From: DASPMP01 sp035248725
GTDB lineage: Bacteria; Gemmatimonadota; Gemmatimonadetes; Gemmatimonadales; Gemmatimonadaceae
DNA length: 25,530 nt
Assembly: GCA_035248725.1 (NCBI GenBank)
Contig: DATFHG010000066.1
Location: forward strand, 1-25,530
Direction: 5' to 3'
Below the pieces are notes generated by a model. That model did not search any database. It saw only the letters and a program-made list of their open reading frames with translations, and was not told the origin of the DNA. Both the position numbers and the translations under genes were made by a program. This document shows positions 17,605-25,140 of this stretch, piece after piece. Within the stretch, counting starts at the first letter, position 1. The number at the start of each line of letters is the position of its first letter.

Positions 17605-18423
17605 TCAGGCGGCGTCTATCGCCGCGCGCATCGAGCGCACGAGCTGCGCCACGCGTCCGGTGCTCTCCCCCGCCGCGCGGACAATCGCGCTGCCGACCAC
17701 GACGCCGTCGGCCAGTCGGGCAACGGCCGCCGCCTGCTCCGGCGTCGAGACGCCGAAGCCGACACAGATCGGGAGGTTGGTCGCGCCGCGCAACCGGGCG
17801 ATGGTCTGCGGCAGCTCGGGCGGCAACGCGTCACGCGTGCCGGTGACACCGAGTCGACTGATGAGATACACGAAACCGCTGCCGTGCCGCGCGATGTGCG
17901 CCATGCGGTCGGCGGGTGTCGTCGGCGCGACGAGGCGGATGAACGCGAGCGGCCCGGAGGCGAAACGCGCTTCGAGCTCCGGATCCGAACCGACGGGAAG
18001 ATCCGTGAGCAGCAACCCGTCCGCGCCGGCGCGCGCCGCGCGATCGAGCGCATCCCGCCCCGCCGCCAGCACGGGATTCAGATAGCTGAACAGCACGACC
18101 GGCACGGTCAGCTTGGTGGTAGCGATGAGGTCGAGCACACGGTCGAACGTCATGCCCTGCGCGAGCGCCTGTTGCGAGCTCGCCTGGATCACGGGCCCAT
18201 CGGCCATCGGATCCGAGAAGGGCACGCCGACCTCGATGACGTCGACGCCGGCATCCTCGAGCGCCCGGAGGACGTCGGCGGACTGGCGAGGATCGGGATG
18301 TCCCGCGGTCACATAGCCGACGAGCGCCTTGCGTCGCGCCTTCTGCAGTGCTGCGAACCGCTCGACGATGCCCGATGTTTTCGTCGTGCGCCGCGCGGCC
18401 TCAGACGAAATAGTCGCCGACAC
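17605..18423 (-). CDS. trpA: Tryptophan synthase alpha subunit
   Basis: A 272-residue TIM barrel that converts indole-3-glycerol phosphate to indole and glyceraldehyde-3-phosphate. Catalytic Glu64 and Asp75 lie in IEVGVPFSDPMADGPVIQ (63-80). Further landmarks are SYLNPVLAAG, LLTDLPV, FVYLISRLGVTGTR (loop 6 region) and the phosphate-binding CVGFGVSTPEQ. GTG at 18423 is the only good start, which makes a 23-nt overlap with the HD-GYP-like gene. Unusually, it is separated from trpB by two non-trp genes, although the two products form one complex. Confidence 0.96.
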   Translation of the reverse strand: MSATISSEAARRTTKTSGIVERFAALQKARRKALVGYVTAGHPDPRQSADVLRALEDAGVDVIEVGVPFSDPMADGPVIQASSQQALAQGMTFDRVLDLIATTKLTVPVVLFSYLNPVLAAGRDALDRAARAGADGLLLTDLPVGSDPELEARFASGPLAFIRLVAPTTPADRMAHIARHGSGFVYLISRLGVTGTRDALPPELPQTIARLRGATNLPICVGFGVSTPEQAAAVARLADGVVVGSAIVRAAGESTGRVAQLVRSMRAAIDAA

Positions 18424-19873
18424 GGACGCCGTACCGATCGGGGTGTTCCGTCTTGATGATCGTGCGCGCGAACGCGCCGTCCTCGCGCTTGTCGGCGAGA
18501 TCGACGGTCACGCCCGGATGCTGCAGGTTGCCCATGGAGTCGCTGATGATGCGCACGATTGGTCGCGCCAGCATTTCGGGGAGCGGGTTCACGGCCTGGA
18601 CGATGCCCAGCTCAAAGGTATCCAGCACCACGAGCGTGCCAACGGGATAGATGCCCGTGAGGTTGATGAACGCCTTCACGACGACCGGGTCCATGCCGCG
18701 GCGCGGATTGTCGCGCATCTCGCGCAGCACCTCGGCGGGGTTGATCGGCACCGTCTGATACGCGCGGCGACTCGTGGCGGCATCGAAGCCGTCGGCGACT
18801 GCGACGATCTTGCTGTACATGCTCATCTGTCGCGGGCGGATCGGCCGCGGATATCCCGTGAGATCCGTCTTCATGTGGTGCTCGATCGCGACGACCATGC
18901 TGCGGTACGGATGCTCCTGTCCGCCCCGCAGCTGAAACAACGCCAGCACGCCGAGCCACGGGTGCGCGGCGATCTGTCGCCAGTCGTCATCCGTGAGTGT
19001 GGACACCTTGTTCAGGACGTCCACGTTGACGCGCGACTTCCCGATGTCGTGGAACAGCGCGGCCATCCCGAGATCGTAGAGCTGGAGCTTGGTGAGGCCG
19101 AGCCGCTTGCCGAGGGCGACGGAGAAGATGCAGACGTTCACGCTGTGCGTGAACGTGTATTCGTCGTAGTCGCGGATGGTCGTGAGCCCGATGAGCGACG
19201 CTTCGTCGTTGAGGATCTGGTCCACGATCCCCTGCACGACGCGCTTGATCTTCTTTATGCTGGGACTCTTTCCGATCCGGACGGAACCCATGAGTTCCTT
19301 GGTCACCGTCACGGATTGCGAGTACGTCTTCTTGGCGCGTTCGCGCGACTTGGTCCGGTCCTCCGCGCTTTCCTCGGACGGCTCGCCGAGCTCGAACGCC
19401 TTGACGCCGGCCTGTTGCAGCTTCTCGAAGAGGCCTTCGAAGCGATCGGTCGGCGACTCCTCGGGTCCCGCTTGCAACAGGGAGAGCAGCATCTGCCAGT
19501 CGCGAGCGACGACGCCGTCCGCGACATGCACGTCGCCGACGCCGTTTACCCGGAAGACCGAGAGCACGTGACTGAATGCCGCGTAGTTGTCGAGGTCCAG
19601 CCGCAGGCGCGTGCCGTTCACGAAGATGAACTCGCCGTTGACCCGAATCTCGAGCTCGCCCTCCGCCGCAATCACGTCCTGCGATGCCGTGTTCAACTCT
19701 TCGATGGCGCGCTGCACGGACACATGGCCGATCGGATAGAGCTTTACCGCGCGCAGCGCCGAGTACAGCGATACGACGAGCGCCTTCCCTTGCACGCGCA
19801 GCATCGAATCCAGATTGCCTTCGCCGACGGGCGCGGCAATCGAGACGGTGGCGCGCGGCCGCGTCGACGTCAT
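18401..19873 (-). CDS. HD-GYP-like signalling phosphohydrolase
   Basis: A 490-residue protein. The N-terminal about 135 residues form a conserved-looking domain (LRAVKLYPIGHVSVQRAIEEL) that resembles the N-terminus of the neighbouring HEAT protein. The C-terminal HD-GYP region has His243 (THSVNV), His275-Asp276 (FHDIGKS), His304, His332-His333, GYP at 340-342 and Asp361 (VAVADGFDA). HD-GYP proteins hydrolyse cyclic di-GMP, but the canonical HHExxDGxGYP reads HHMKTDLTGYP here, so activity is uncertain. No receiver or membrane domain is visible; it appears cytoplasmic. The ATG at 19873 overlaps the HEAT gene stop (ATGA). It lies in the trp train just before trpA. Confidence 0.9.
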   Translation of the reverse strand: MTSTRPRATVSIAAPVGEGNLDSMLRVQGKALVVSLYSALRAVKLYPIGHVSVQRAIEELNTASQDVIAAEGELEIRVNGEFIFVNGTRLRLDLDNYAAFSHVLSVFRVNGVGDVHVADGVVARDWQMLLSLLQAGPEESPTDRFEGLFEKLQQAGVKAFELGEPSEESAEDRTKSRERAKKTYSQSVTVTKELMGSVRIGKSPSIKKIKRVVQGIVDQILNDEASLIGLTTIRDYDEYTFTHSVNVCIFSVALGKRLGLTKLQLYDLGMAALFHDIGKSRVNVDVLNKVSTLTDDDWRQIAAHPWLGVLALFQLRGGQEHPYRSMVVAIEHHMKTDLTGYPRPIRPRQMSMYSKIVAVADGFDAATSRRAYQTVPINPAEVLREMRDNPRRGMDPVVVKAFINLTGIYPVGTLVVLDTFELGIVQAVNPLPEMLARPIVRIISDSMGNLQHPGVTVDLADKREDGAFARTIIKTEHPDRYGVRVGDYFV

Positions 19874-21603
19874 GACAGCGCCTTGAACACGCCCGTGGCG
19901 CGCTCGCCCCGCAGCGCCTTGTTCACCGCGCTCCGCACCACGACGTCCTTCTCGTCGGCGGCTTTCTGCAGCGACGCCCGCGACTTCTCCGTGTTGACGC
20001 GCCCCAGGGCAACGGCGGCGCAGGCGCGCATCTCGGCGTCCTCGCGTTTTCCGAAGAGACCTTTGCCGTTGAGCATCTCATCGAGGAATGGCACACCGCC
20101 GTCGCCGCAGACGCAGCCGTACGCTTCGAAGAACGCCATCTTTTCGGTGCGATCCGCGGAACGCAGCGCCTTGCCCTTCACGACGTTGTCGAGACGTGTG
20201 AGTGCTCCCTTGTACGCTTTGGCGCCGAGAGTGCGTACGGCCGCGATGCGCACATCGCGATCCGCGTCCTCCACGGACTTCTCCAGCGCCTGGAGCGCGC
20301 CGGCCGACCCGATGTCCATCAGCGCGTTGACGGCGGCCTGCCGCACCTGAACGTCCTTGGAGTCGGCCAGCACCTTCGCCAATGGCAGCACCGCGGACGC
20401 CGATTTGAGCGCGCCTGACCGACGGATCGCTTCCAGAGAGACCACCTGGTCTGTGGACTGGATCAGCGCCACCAATGCAGCCGTGTTGGCGGACGCGAGC
20501 CGGGTCGCCGCTTCCTCGACCAGCGGCTTGATGCGCGCATTCTGCAGCTTCGGCAGCCAGGCGAAGATGGGCCCGAGCGCTCCGGGTCGCAGCTGCTGAA
20601 ACAGCTCCGTCAGCTCTTCCTGATCGGGCAGGTCGGCCGCCTGGTCGAGTCCCTGAAGCAGCTGCCCCATCGGCTCATCCGTGCTCAGTCGGTCAGCCAG
20701 CTTTCCCACCCGCTCGCGCTGCTCGGGCGTGACGTTCTGCCCGCGTTCGACCGCCACCCGCGCTTCGGCGAGAAGAAACGCGACGGCGCGAAACTGCGCC
20801 GCGGCGAGCAGCGCGAGCATCAGTGTTTCGATCAGCTCGCTCACTTCCTCGCGCACATTCGGCGCGGCCTGCGCCTCGTAGATGTCGAGGAGCGTGCTGA
20901 TAACCGTGCGGCGCAGGTCGCTGTTGTACTCGCGCTCGATCTCGCGCCGGAGATAGTCGAGCTCCTTCTCGTCCAGGAAATACAGCGTGGCGTCGAAGTC
21001 CTGCATGTTGACGACACCGCTGCGCGCGGACTCGCTCTCCTCATGCATGGCGCCGCGCACTTCGTCCGGCGACCGCGGCTTCGCGTCCTCACCCGACTCG
21101 AGCGCGGCTGCGGGCTCAGTGCCGAGGTCCACGTAGCGGTACCGCAGGTTGGCGAAGTCCGCCTCCCACAGCATCGTCAGCAGGTCGTCGTCGTCGCCCG
21201 CGGATTTGCGCACCCGCTGCAGGATGTCGAGGAACTTCGTCAGCTCCTCCGTCTCGAAATCCTTCGCGAGCGTGATCTCGCGGATACCGTCCTTGAAAAA
21301 CGTCCACGAGATGCTGTCGGACGACTTGGCGGTCTCCGTCAGCACCGGACGGCCGAACCACTTGATGTCGGAGTCACTGAACCGGAGCGTGAGCTCGTCG
21401 GTCCGCTCCCAGATCGGCGGGAACGCCGCGCGCAGGGCGTCGATGGCGCCCCGATAGATCGGATTGTTCGGCAGGTACAACTGGTGCGCCCGACCTGCTT
21501 TCACGAGGAGACGCAAAAGCTCCTCGACGGGACCAGGCGGAAAGGGTGGTTCCTGCTCGGCCCCCGCGTCCCCTCCGGCGGGGGTGAGGGTGGGGAGAGT
21601 CAC
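19870..21603 (-). CDS. HEAT-repeat protein with HD-GYP-associated N-terminal domain
   Basis: A 577-residue predicted cytoplasmic protein with no membrane segment. A Pro-rich start is followed by a domain (about 26-130) that aligns without gaps over 56 residues to the N-terminus of the HD-GYP-like neighbour (L33-L88 against L36 onward). A helical middle region follows (about 190-340; LDYLRREIEREYNSDLRRTVISTLLDIYE). The last about 200 residues are HEAT-like repeats, for example DVQVRQAAVNALMDIGSAGALQAL, DVRIAAVRTLGAKAYKGAL and DAEMRACAAVALGRVNTEKSRASL. HEAT arrays usually mediate protein binding. GTG at 21603 makes a GTGA overlap with trpB. The biological role is unknown; partnership with the next gene is an inference. 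Confidence 0.88.
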   Translation of the reverse strand: MTLPTLTPAGGDAGAEQEPPFPPGPVEELLRLLVKAGRAHQLYLPNNPIYRGAIDALRAAFPPIWERTDELTLRFSDSDIKWFGRPVLTETAKSSDSISWTFFKDGIREITLAKDFETEELTKFLDILQRVRKSAGDDDDLLTMLWEADFANLRYRYVDLGTEPAAALESGEDAKPRSPDEVRGAMHEESESARSGVVNMQDFDATLYFLDEKELDYLRREIEREYNSDLRRTVISTLLDIYEAQAAPNVREEVSELIETLMLALLAAAQFRAVAFLLAEARVAVERGQNVTPEQRERVGKLADRLSTDEPMGQLLQGLDQAADLPDQEELTELFQQLRPGALGPIFAWLPKLQNARIKPLVEEAATRLASANTAALVALIQSTDQVVSLEAIRRSGALKSASAVLPLAKVLADSKDVQVRQAAVNALMDIGSAGALQALEKSVEDADRDVRIAAVRTLGAKAYKGALTRLDNVVKGKALRSADRTEKMAFFEAYGCVCGDGGVPFLDEMLNGKGLFGKREDAEMRACAAVALGRVNTEKSRASLQKAADEKDVVVRSAVNKALRGERATGVFKALS

Positions 21604-22787
21604 GCGCCCAAGATATGACTTTCCATCACTTGCGCCACGTCTTTGTCACCGCGTCCACTGACGCATATCAGTACGATTTCGTCAGCTTTCCAGCGCCCCG
21701 ACTGCTGCGTGACCCATGACACGGCGTGCGCGGATTCCAGCGCGGGGATGATTCCCTCGAGGCGCGCAAGCGTCGCAAAGCCGTCGAGCGCCTGTGTGTC
21801 CGTGACGGACACGTACGTCGCGCGCCCGCTGGCTTTCAGGTGCGAATGCTCCGGTCCGACACCCGGATAATCGAGGCCCGCCGAGATCGAGTGCGCGGGA
21901 TGCACCTGACCAGACGCGTCCTGCAACAGATAGCTGAGCGACCCGTGCAACACACCAGGAGTCCCCTTCGCCAGCGACGCGGAGTGGCGCTCGGTGTCGA
22001 GCCCTTCACCCGCGGCTTCGACGCCGATCAGCTCGACGCTCGCGTCTGGAATGAAAGCGTAGAAGATCCCCATCGCGTTGGATCCGCCGCCCACGCATGC
22101 GACGACGCTGCGCGGCAGCTTCTTCTCACGCGCGAGCACCTGTTCGCGCGCCTCACGGCCGATCACTGCCTGAAAGTCGCGGACCATGCGCGGATACGGC
22201 GCAGGTCCCACCACCGGGCCGATGACGTAGTGGCTCGTATCGACGGTCGCGACCCAATCGCGGATCGCTTCCGTCGTCGCGTCCTTCAGCGTGCGTGTCC
22301 CCGAGGTGACCGGCACGACCTCGGCGCCCATGAGACGCATGCGGTAGACGTTGAGCGCCTGCCGCCGCATGTCCTCCTCGCCCATGTAGACCACGCAGCC
22401 GAGGCCGAAGCGCGCGCAGATGGTGGCCGTGGCGACGCCGTGCTGCCCCGCCCCGGTCTCGGCGATGATGCGCCGCTTGCCCATGCGACGTGCGAGCAGC
22501 ACCTGGCCGATGGTGTTGTTGATCTTGTGCGCGCCAGTGTGGTTCAGGTCCTCGCGTTTGAGCAGCACACGCGCGCCGACCTTGTCGGAGAGACGCGGCG
22601 CGTCGCTGAGCGGCGACGGACGTCCGACGTAGTCGCGCAGCAGATCCGCGATGTCCTTCTGGAACGCCGTGTCGACGCATGCCGCGTCGTAGGCCTGCTC
22701 CAGCTCGTCCAACGCGGGAATGAGCGTCTCGGGCACGTAGCGACCGCCGAAGGTGCCGAAGCGGTCTCGCGTCATCGTCTGCGTCAT
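21600..22787 (-). CDS. trpB: Tryptophan synthase beta subunit
   Basis: A 395-residue PLP enzyme that condenses indole with serine. The Schiff-base lysine is Lys88 in HTGAHKINN. AETGAGQHGVATAT is the carboxylate-binding region containing the catalytic-site Gly/Gln, and CVGGGSNAMG is the phosphate-binding loop. The start MTQTMTRDRFGTFGGRYVPETL is canonical TrpB1. The ATG at 22787 overlaps the trpF stop (ATGA), and the TGA overlaps the HEAT gene GTG. Length matches the family. Confidence 0.97.
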   Translation of the reverse strand: MTQTMTRDRFGTFGGRYVPETLIPALDELEQAYDAACVDTAFQKDIADLLRDYVGRPSPLSDAPRLSDKVGARVLLKREDLNHTGAHKINNTIGQVLLARRMGKRRIIAETGAGQHGVATATICARFGLGCVVYMGEEDMRRQALNVYRMRLMGAEVVPVTSGTRTLKDATTEAIRDWVATVDTSHYVIGPVVGPAPYPRMVRDFQAVIGREAREQVLAREKKLPRSVVACVGGGSNAMGIFYAFIPDASVELIGVEAAGEGLDTERHSASLAKGTPGVLHGSLSYLLQDASGQVHPAHSISAGLDYPGVGPEHSHLKASGRATYVSVTDTQALDGFATLARLEGIIPALESAHAVSWVTQQSGRWKADEIVLICVSGRGDKDVAQVMESHILGA

Positions 22788-23440
22788 GATGGACTAATCT
22801 GCTCGACCGCGTCGCGAAATGCGCGCATCCGGTCGTGGTCCTTCACGCCGGGGCTCTGCTCGATGCCGGAGGACACGTCGACGACGTCCGGGGACAACGC
22901 CGCGATGGCGTGCACCACGTTGTCGGGCTTGAGGCCGCCCGCCACGACAAGACGCGCACGCCGGGAACGCAGCGGCGCGAGCGCCTGCGCCAGGTCCTCC
23001 CACGGCAGTGTGACGCCGGTGCCGCCAAGTTGTCCGGCAACGCGCGCGTCCAGCACGATGGCGTCGGCGACATCGAACAGCTCGCGCGTGGACGAGGGCA
23101 GCGCGGAGCCGGAAATCCGCTGCACCGCCCACACGCGCCCGTTCCACCGCGCGCGGACGTCGGCGATCGTTTCGCTCGTGGGGTCGCCGTGCAGCTGCGC
23201 GACGTCCAGCTCGAGCCGCGCGGCGATCTCCGCGATCTCGTTCGGCGACTGACGCCCGAACACGCCGACGCGGCTCACGCGTCGCGGCAGTCCGTCGACG
23301 ATGACCTGCGCGCGCTCGCGCGTCAGGGTGCGTGGTCCATCGGCGAAGATCACGCCGACATAGCGCGCGCCCAGCAGCGCGGCGTACGACGCGTCTTCCG
23401 GACGGGTCATGCCGCAGAATTTGATCTCAACCACGGCCAC
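22784..23440 (-). CDS. trpF: Phosphoribosylanthranilate isomerase
   Basis: A 218-residue TIM barrel that isomerises phosphoribosylanthranilate to CdRP. The general base Cys9 (KFCGMT) and general acid Asp131 (IVLDAR) are both present, as are AQLHGD, GGTGVTLPW and the phosphate-binding VVAGGLKPDNV, ending VDVSSGIEQSPGVKD. GTG at 23440 overlaps trpC by 14 nt; a second GTG two codons later would give MVEIKFCG and is equally possible. It is encoded separately from trpC, unlike in E. coli, where the two are fused. Confidence 0.95.
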   Translation of the reverse strand: MAVVEIKFCGMTRPEDASYAALLGARYVGVIFADGPRTLTRERAQVIVDGLPRRVSRVGVFGRQSPNEIAEIAARLELDVAQLHGDPTSETIADVRARWNGRVWAVQRISGSALPSSTRELFDVADAIVLDARVAGQLGGTGVTLPWEDLAQALAPLRSRRARLVVAGGLKPDNVVHAIAALSPDVVDVSSGIEQSPGVKDHDRMRAFRDAVEQISPS

Positions 23441-24281
23441 GTCGCTTGACCTGGGAGAGACTGCGCACGAGCGCCTCCGGGTCCGGCGCGCGTGACAGCG
23501 CCGAACCGACGAGCACCGCGTCCGCGCCGAATTCCGCTGCGCGCTCCACGTCGGCGACGCTACTCACGCCGCTTTCCCACACGGCGATGACGTCGCGCGG
23601 AATCTTCGGCACGATGCGTTCAGGAACGCGCGGATCCACCTCGAGGGTCTCGAGGTTCCGGCTGTTGACGCCGATGATCTCGGCGCCCGCATCGATCGCG
23701 CGCTGCAGCTCCACGTCGTCGCGCACTTCGACGACGGTCTCGAGCTCGTGACGACGGGCATATCGCATCAGATCGGGCAGTTCCCTGGGCGACAGCGCCC
23801 GCGCGATGAGGAGTACCGCAGAAGCGCCGGCGAGCCGCGCCTCCATGAGTTGACTGAAGTGAACGTGAAAGTCCTTGCGGAGAATCGGCAGACTCACGCC
23901 CGAGCGCACTGCCTTCAAATCGTCCAGGCTCCCATTGAAGAACTCCGGCTCGGTCAGCACGGAGATCGCTGCAGCCGATCCGCGCTCGAACGCACCTGCC
24001 TGGGCCGCGGCATTCAGTGTCGTGTTCAGGTCGCCCTTCGATGGGGAGCGGCGCTTGATCTCGGCAATCACCGCAACCGTGTCGCGCGCCAGCGCTTGCC
24101 GCAGCGGAACGAGTCCGTGGCCGGGGATGCGATCCACCGAATAGCCCGACGGTCCCGGCCCGCCAGCCGGGATGCCGGCGCCCGCCAGGACCCTATCTAA
24201 TGAAGGGAGCCTGCGGCGGGTCGCCTCGAGGATCGTTCCCAGTGTCCCCGTGGGGGGCTGCCATGTAGCCGACTCTTGCAC
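23427..24281 (-). CDS. trpC: Indole-3-glycerol phosphate synthase
   Basis: About 284 residues. Landmarks are VIAEIKRRSPSKGDL (catalytic Lys region), ISVLTEPEFFNGSLDDL, PILRKDFHV, AVLLIARAL, ETVVEVRDDVEL, IGVNSRNLETLEVD and AVWESGVSS. It makes indole-3-glycerol phosphate from CdRP, using the product of trpF and feeding trpA. The start is uncertain: GTG at 24281 (MQESATWQPPTG) is the nearest start upstream of the conserved LGTILEATRRRL helix. The ATG in the ACATGGCAG context just downstream is out of frame. It begins the trp train here, divergent from lexA, with only a 97-nt gap. Confidence 0.93.
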   Translation of the reverse strand: MQESATWQPPTGTLGTILEATRRRLPSLDRVLAGAGIPAGGPGPSGYSVDRIPGHGLVPLRQALARDTVAVIAEIKRRSPSKGDLNTTLNAAAQAGAFERGSAAAISVLTEPEFFNGSLDDLKAVRSGVSLPILRKDFHVHFSQLMEARLAGASAVLLIARALSPRELPDLMRYARRHELETVVEVRDDVELQRAIDAGAEIIGVNSRNLETLEVDPRVPERIVPKIPRDVIAVWESGVSSVADVERAAEFGADAVLVGSALSRAPDPEALVRSLSQVKRRGRG

Positions 24282-24304
24282 TTCGGTGCTTCTTCGGATA
24301 ACGT
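24276..24304 (+). promoter_or_regulatory. Possible lexA promoter
   Basis: TTGCAC (24276-24281) and TAACGT (24299-24304) are 17 nt apart. Both are weak matches, and the -35 lies on the trpC start. The first copy of the repeated TTCGG element occupies the spacer, which would suit a repressor site. The call is by eye only. Confidence 0.3.
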
Positions 24305-24324
24305 GGAATTCGGCAGTTCTTCGG
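24282..24324 (+). promoter_or_regulatory. Two copies of TTCGGnnnTTCTTCGG between trpC and lexA, candidate operator
   Basis: Copies lie at 24282-24297 and 24309-24324, 27 bp apart, identical at 13 of 16 positions with differences only in the three-base gap. A further TTCGG follows at 24328-24332. They sit in the short divergent region upstream of lexA. LexA usually represses its own gene, so they may be its binding sites; control of trpC is the alternative. There is no match to the E. coli CTG-N10-CAG box. Confidence 0.45.
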
Positions 24325-24378
24325 GTTTTCGGGGGGTTACTCCCGGATGCTCGTACTCCGTCGGCCGAGGGGCCACCA

Positions 24379-24987
24379 ATGCCACTGACGAAGCGCCAGC
24401 GCGAGATCCTCAACTACCTCGACACCTATGCCGGTCAGAACGGCTACGCGCCGAGCTTCGAGGAGATCGCCGAACACTTCAACTATAACTCGCTGGCCAC
24501 CGTCCACGAGCACCTGAGCAACCTGGAGCGAAAGGGTTACATCAAGCGCTCGTACAACGAGAGCCGTGCGATCGAGATCCTGCCCAGCGAAGCCGCCCCG
24601 CGCGCGGTCGAGCTCCCGCTCCTCGGCGCCGTTGCCGCTGGCGTCCCCATCGAAGCCATCGCGCACGAAGAAAGCCTGGCGGTGCCCGACAGCTTCATCG
24701 ACCGCGGCGGCAATCACTACGTGCTCAAGGTGCGCGGCAACTCCATGATCGACGAGCACATTCGCGACGGCGATTTCGTTGTCGTCAACGAGCGCCGCTC
24801 CGCGGACAACGGCGAGATGGTCATCGCGATGCTACACGGCTCGTCCGCGACCGTGAAGCGCATGTATCGCGAGCGCGACGGGCGCATCCGCCTGCAGCCC
24901 GCGAACGAGACGATGCAGCCGATGTATGTCCACGAGAATGACATCTCCATTCAGGGCGTTGTCGTGGGTGTTTTGAGGCGCTACTGA
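24379..24987 (+). CDS. lexA: SOS regulator LexA, repressor protease
   Basis: A 202-residue repressor. The N-terminal winged HTH (1-65; LTKRQREILNYL, SLATVHEHLSNLERKGYI recognition region) precedes the S24 peptidase domain. The autocleavage site is Ala87-Gly88 in GAVAAGVP. The catalytic dyad is Ser122 (RGNSMID) and Lys160 (SSATVKRMY). RecA filaments trigger self-cleavage, releasing SOS genes. The ATG at 24379 is preceded by GAGGGG with about 6 nt spacing; the open frame extends upstream, but there it lacks family sequence. It lies between trpC (divergent) and trpD (convergent), so it interrupts an otherwise trp-only neighbourhood. Confidence 0.97.
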   Translation: MPLTKRQREILNYLDTYAGQNGYAPSFEEIAEHFNYNSLATVHEHLSNLERKGYIKRSYNESRAIEILPSEAAPRAVELPLLGAVAAGVPIEAIAHEESLAVPDSFIDRGGNHYVLKVRGNSMIDEHIRDGDFVVVNERRSADNGEMVIAMLHGSSATVKRMYRERDGRIRLQPANETMQPMYVHENDISIQGVVVGVLRRY

Positions 24988-25001
24988 CCTGCTAACCAGA
25001 A

Positions 25002-25103
25002 CTGCGCAACTGACAACGCAGCTGACAACGCAGCTAACGGCGCATCTAAAGACGTCTTAAGGATGTACTCAGGGCCGGCACAACGTCGGTGTTAGTTGCG
25101 TAG
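25002..25103. repeat. Imperfect inverted repeat spanning the lexA/trpD spacer
   Basis: CTGCGCAACTGAC (25002-25014) is matched by GTTAGTTGCGTAG (25091-25103) with 11 of 13 bases complementary. The loop of 76 nt holds the palindrome AAGACGTCTT (25049-25058). The loop is too long for a classical terminator; it may be a remnant of a small repeat element. No gene is seen in 24988-25139. Confidence 0.5.
25010..25033. repeat. Tandem 12-bp repeat CTGACAACGCAG, two copies
   Basis: Two perfect copies at 25010-25021 and 25022-25033, followed by a degenerate third (CTAACGGCGCAT). They lie 22 bp after the lexA stop in the convergent lexA/trpD spacer. Confidence 0.85.
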
Positions 25104-25104
25104 C

Positions 25105-25140
25105 AATGTGCGCACGAATGTGCGCTTCAATGTGCGCGGT
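25105..25140. repeat. Tandem 12-bp repeat AATGTGCGCnnn, three copies
   Basis: Copies are at 25105-25116, 25117-25128 and 25129-25140, identical at the first nine bases. The last copy abuts and includes one base of the trpD stop codon. The period is the same as in the repeat on the other side of the spacer. Confidence 0.8.

Noticed and set aside
21577..21595. G-rich run at the trpB/HEAT junction, possible G-quadruplex
   Set aside because: Only three runs of three or more G are present, and they lie on the template strand, so the mRNA is C-rich; it also encodes the Pro-rich HEAT protein start.
24172..24378. N-terminal extension of LexA
   Set aside because: The upstream frame is antisense to trpC and lacks LexA sequence; ATG 24379 has a ribosome site and gives the family length.
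25049..25058. AAGACGTCTT palindrome as a terminator for lexA or trpD
   Set aside because: The stem is only 5 bp with no loop and no T-run on either side.
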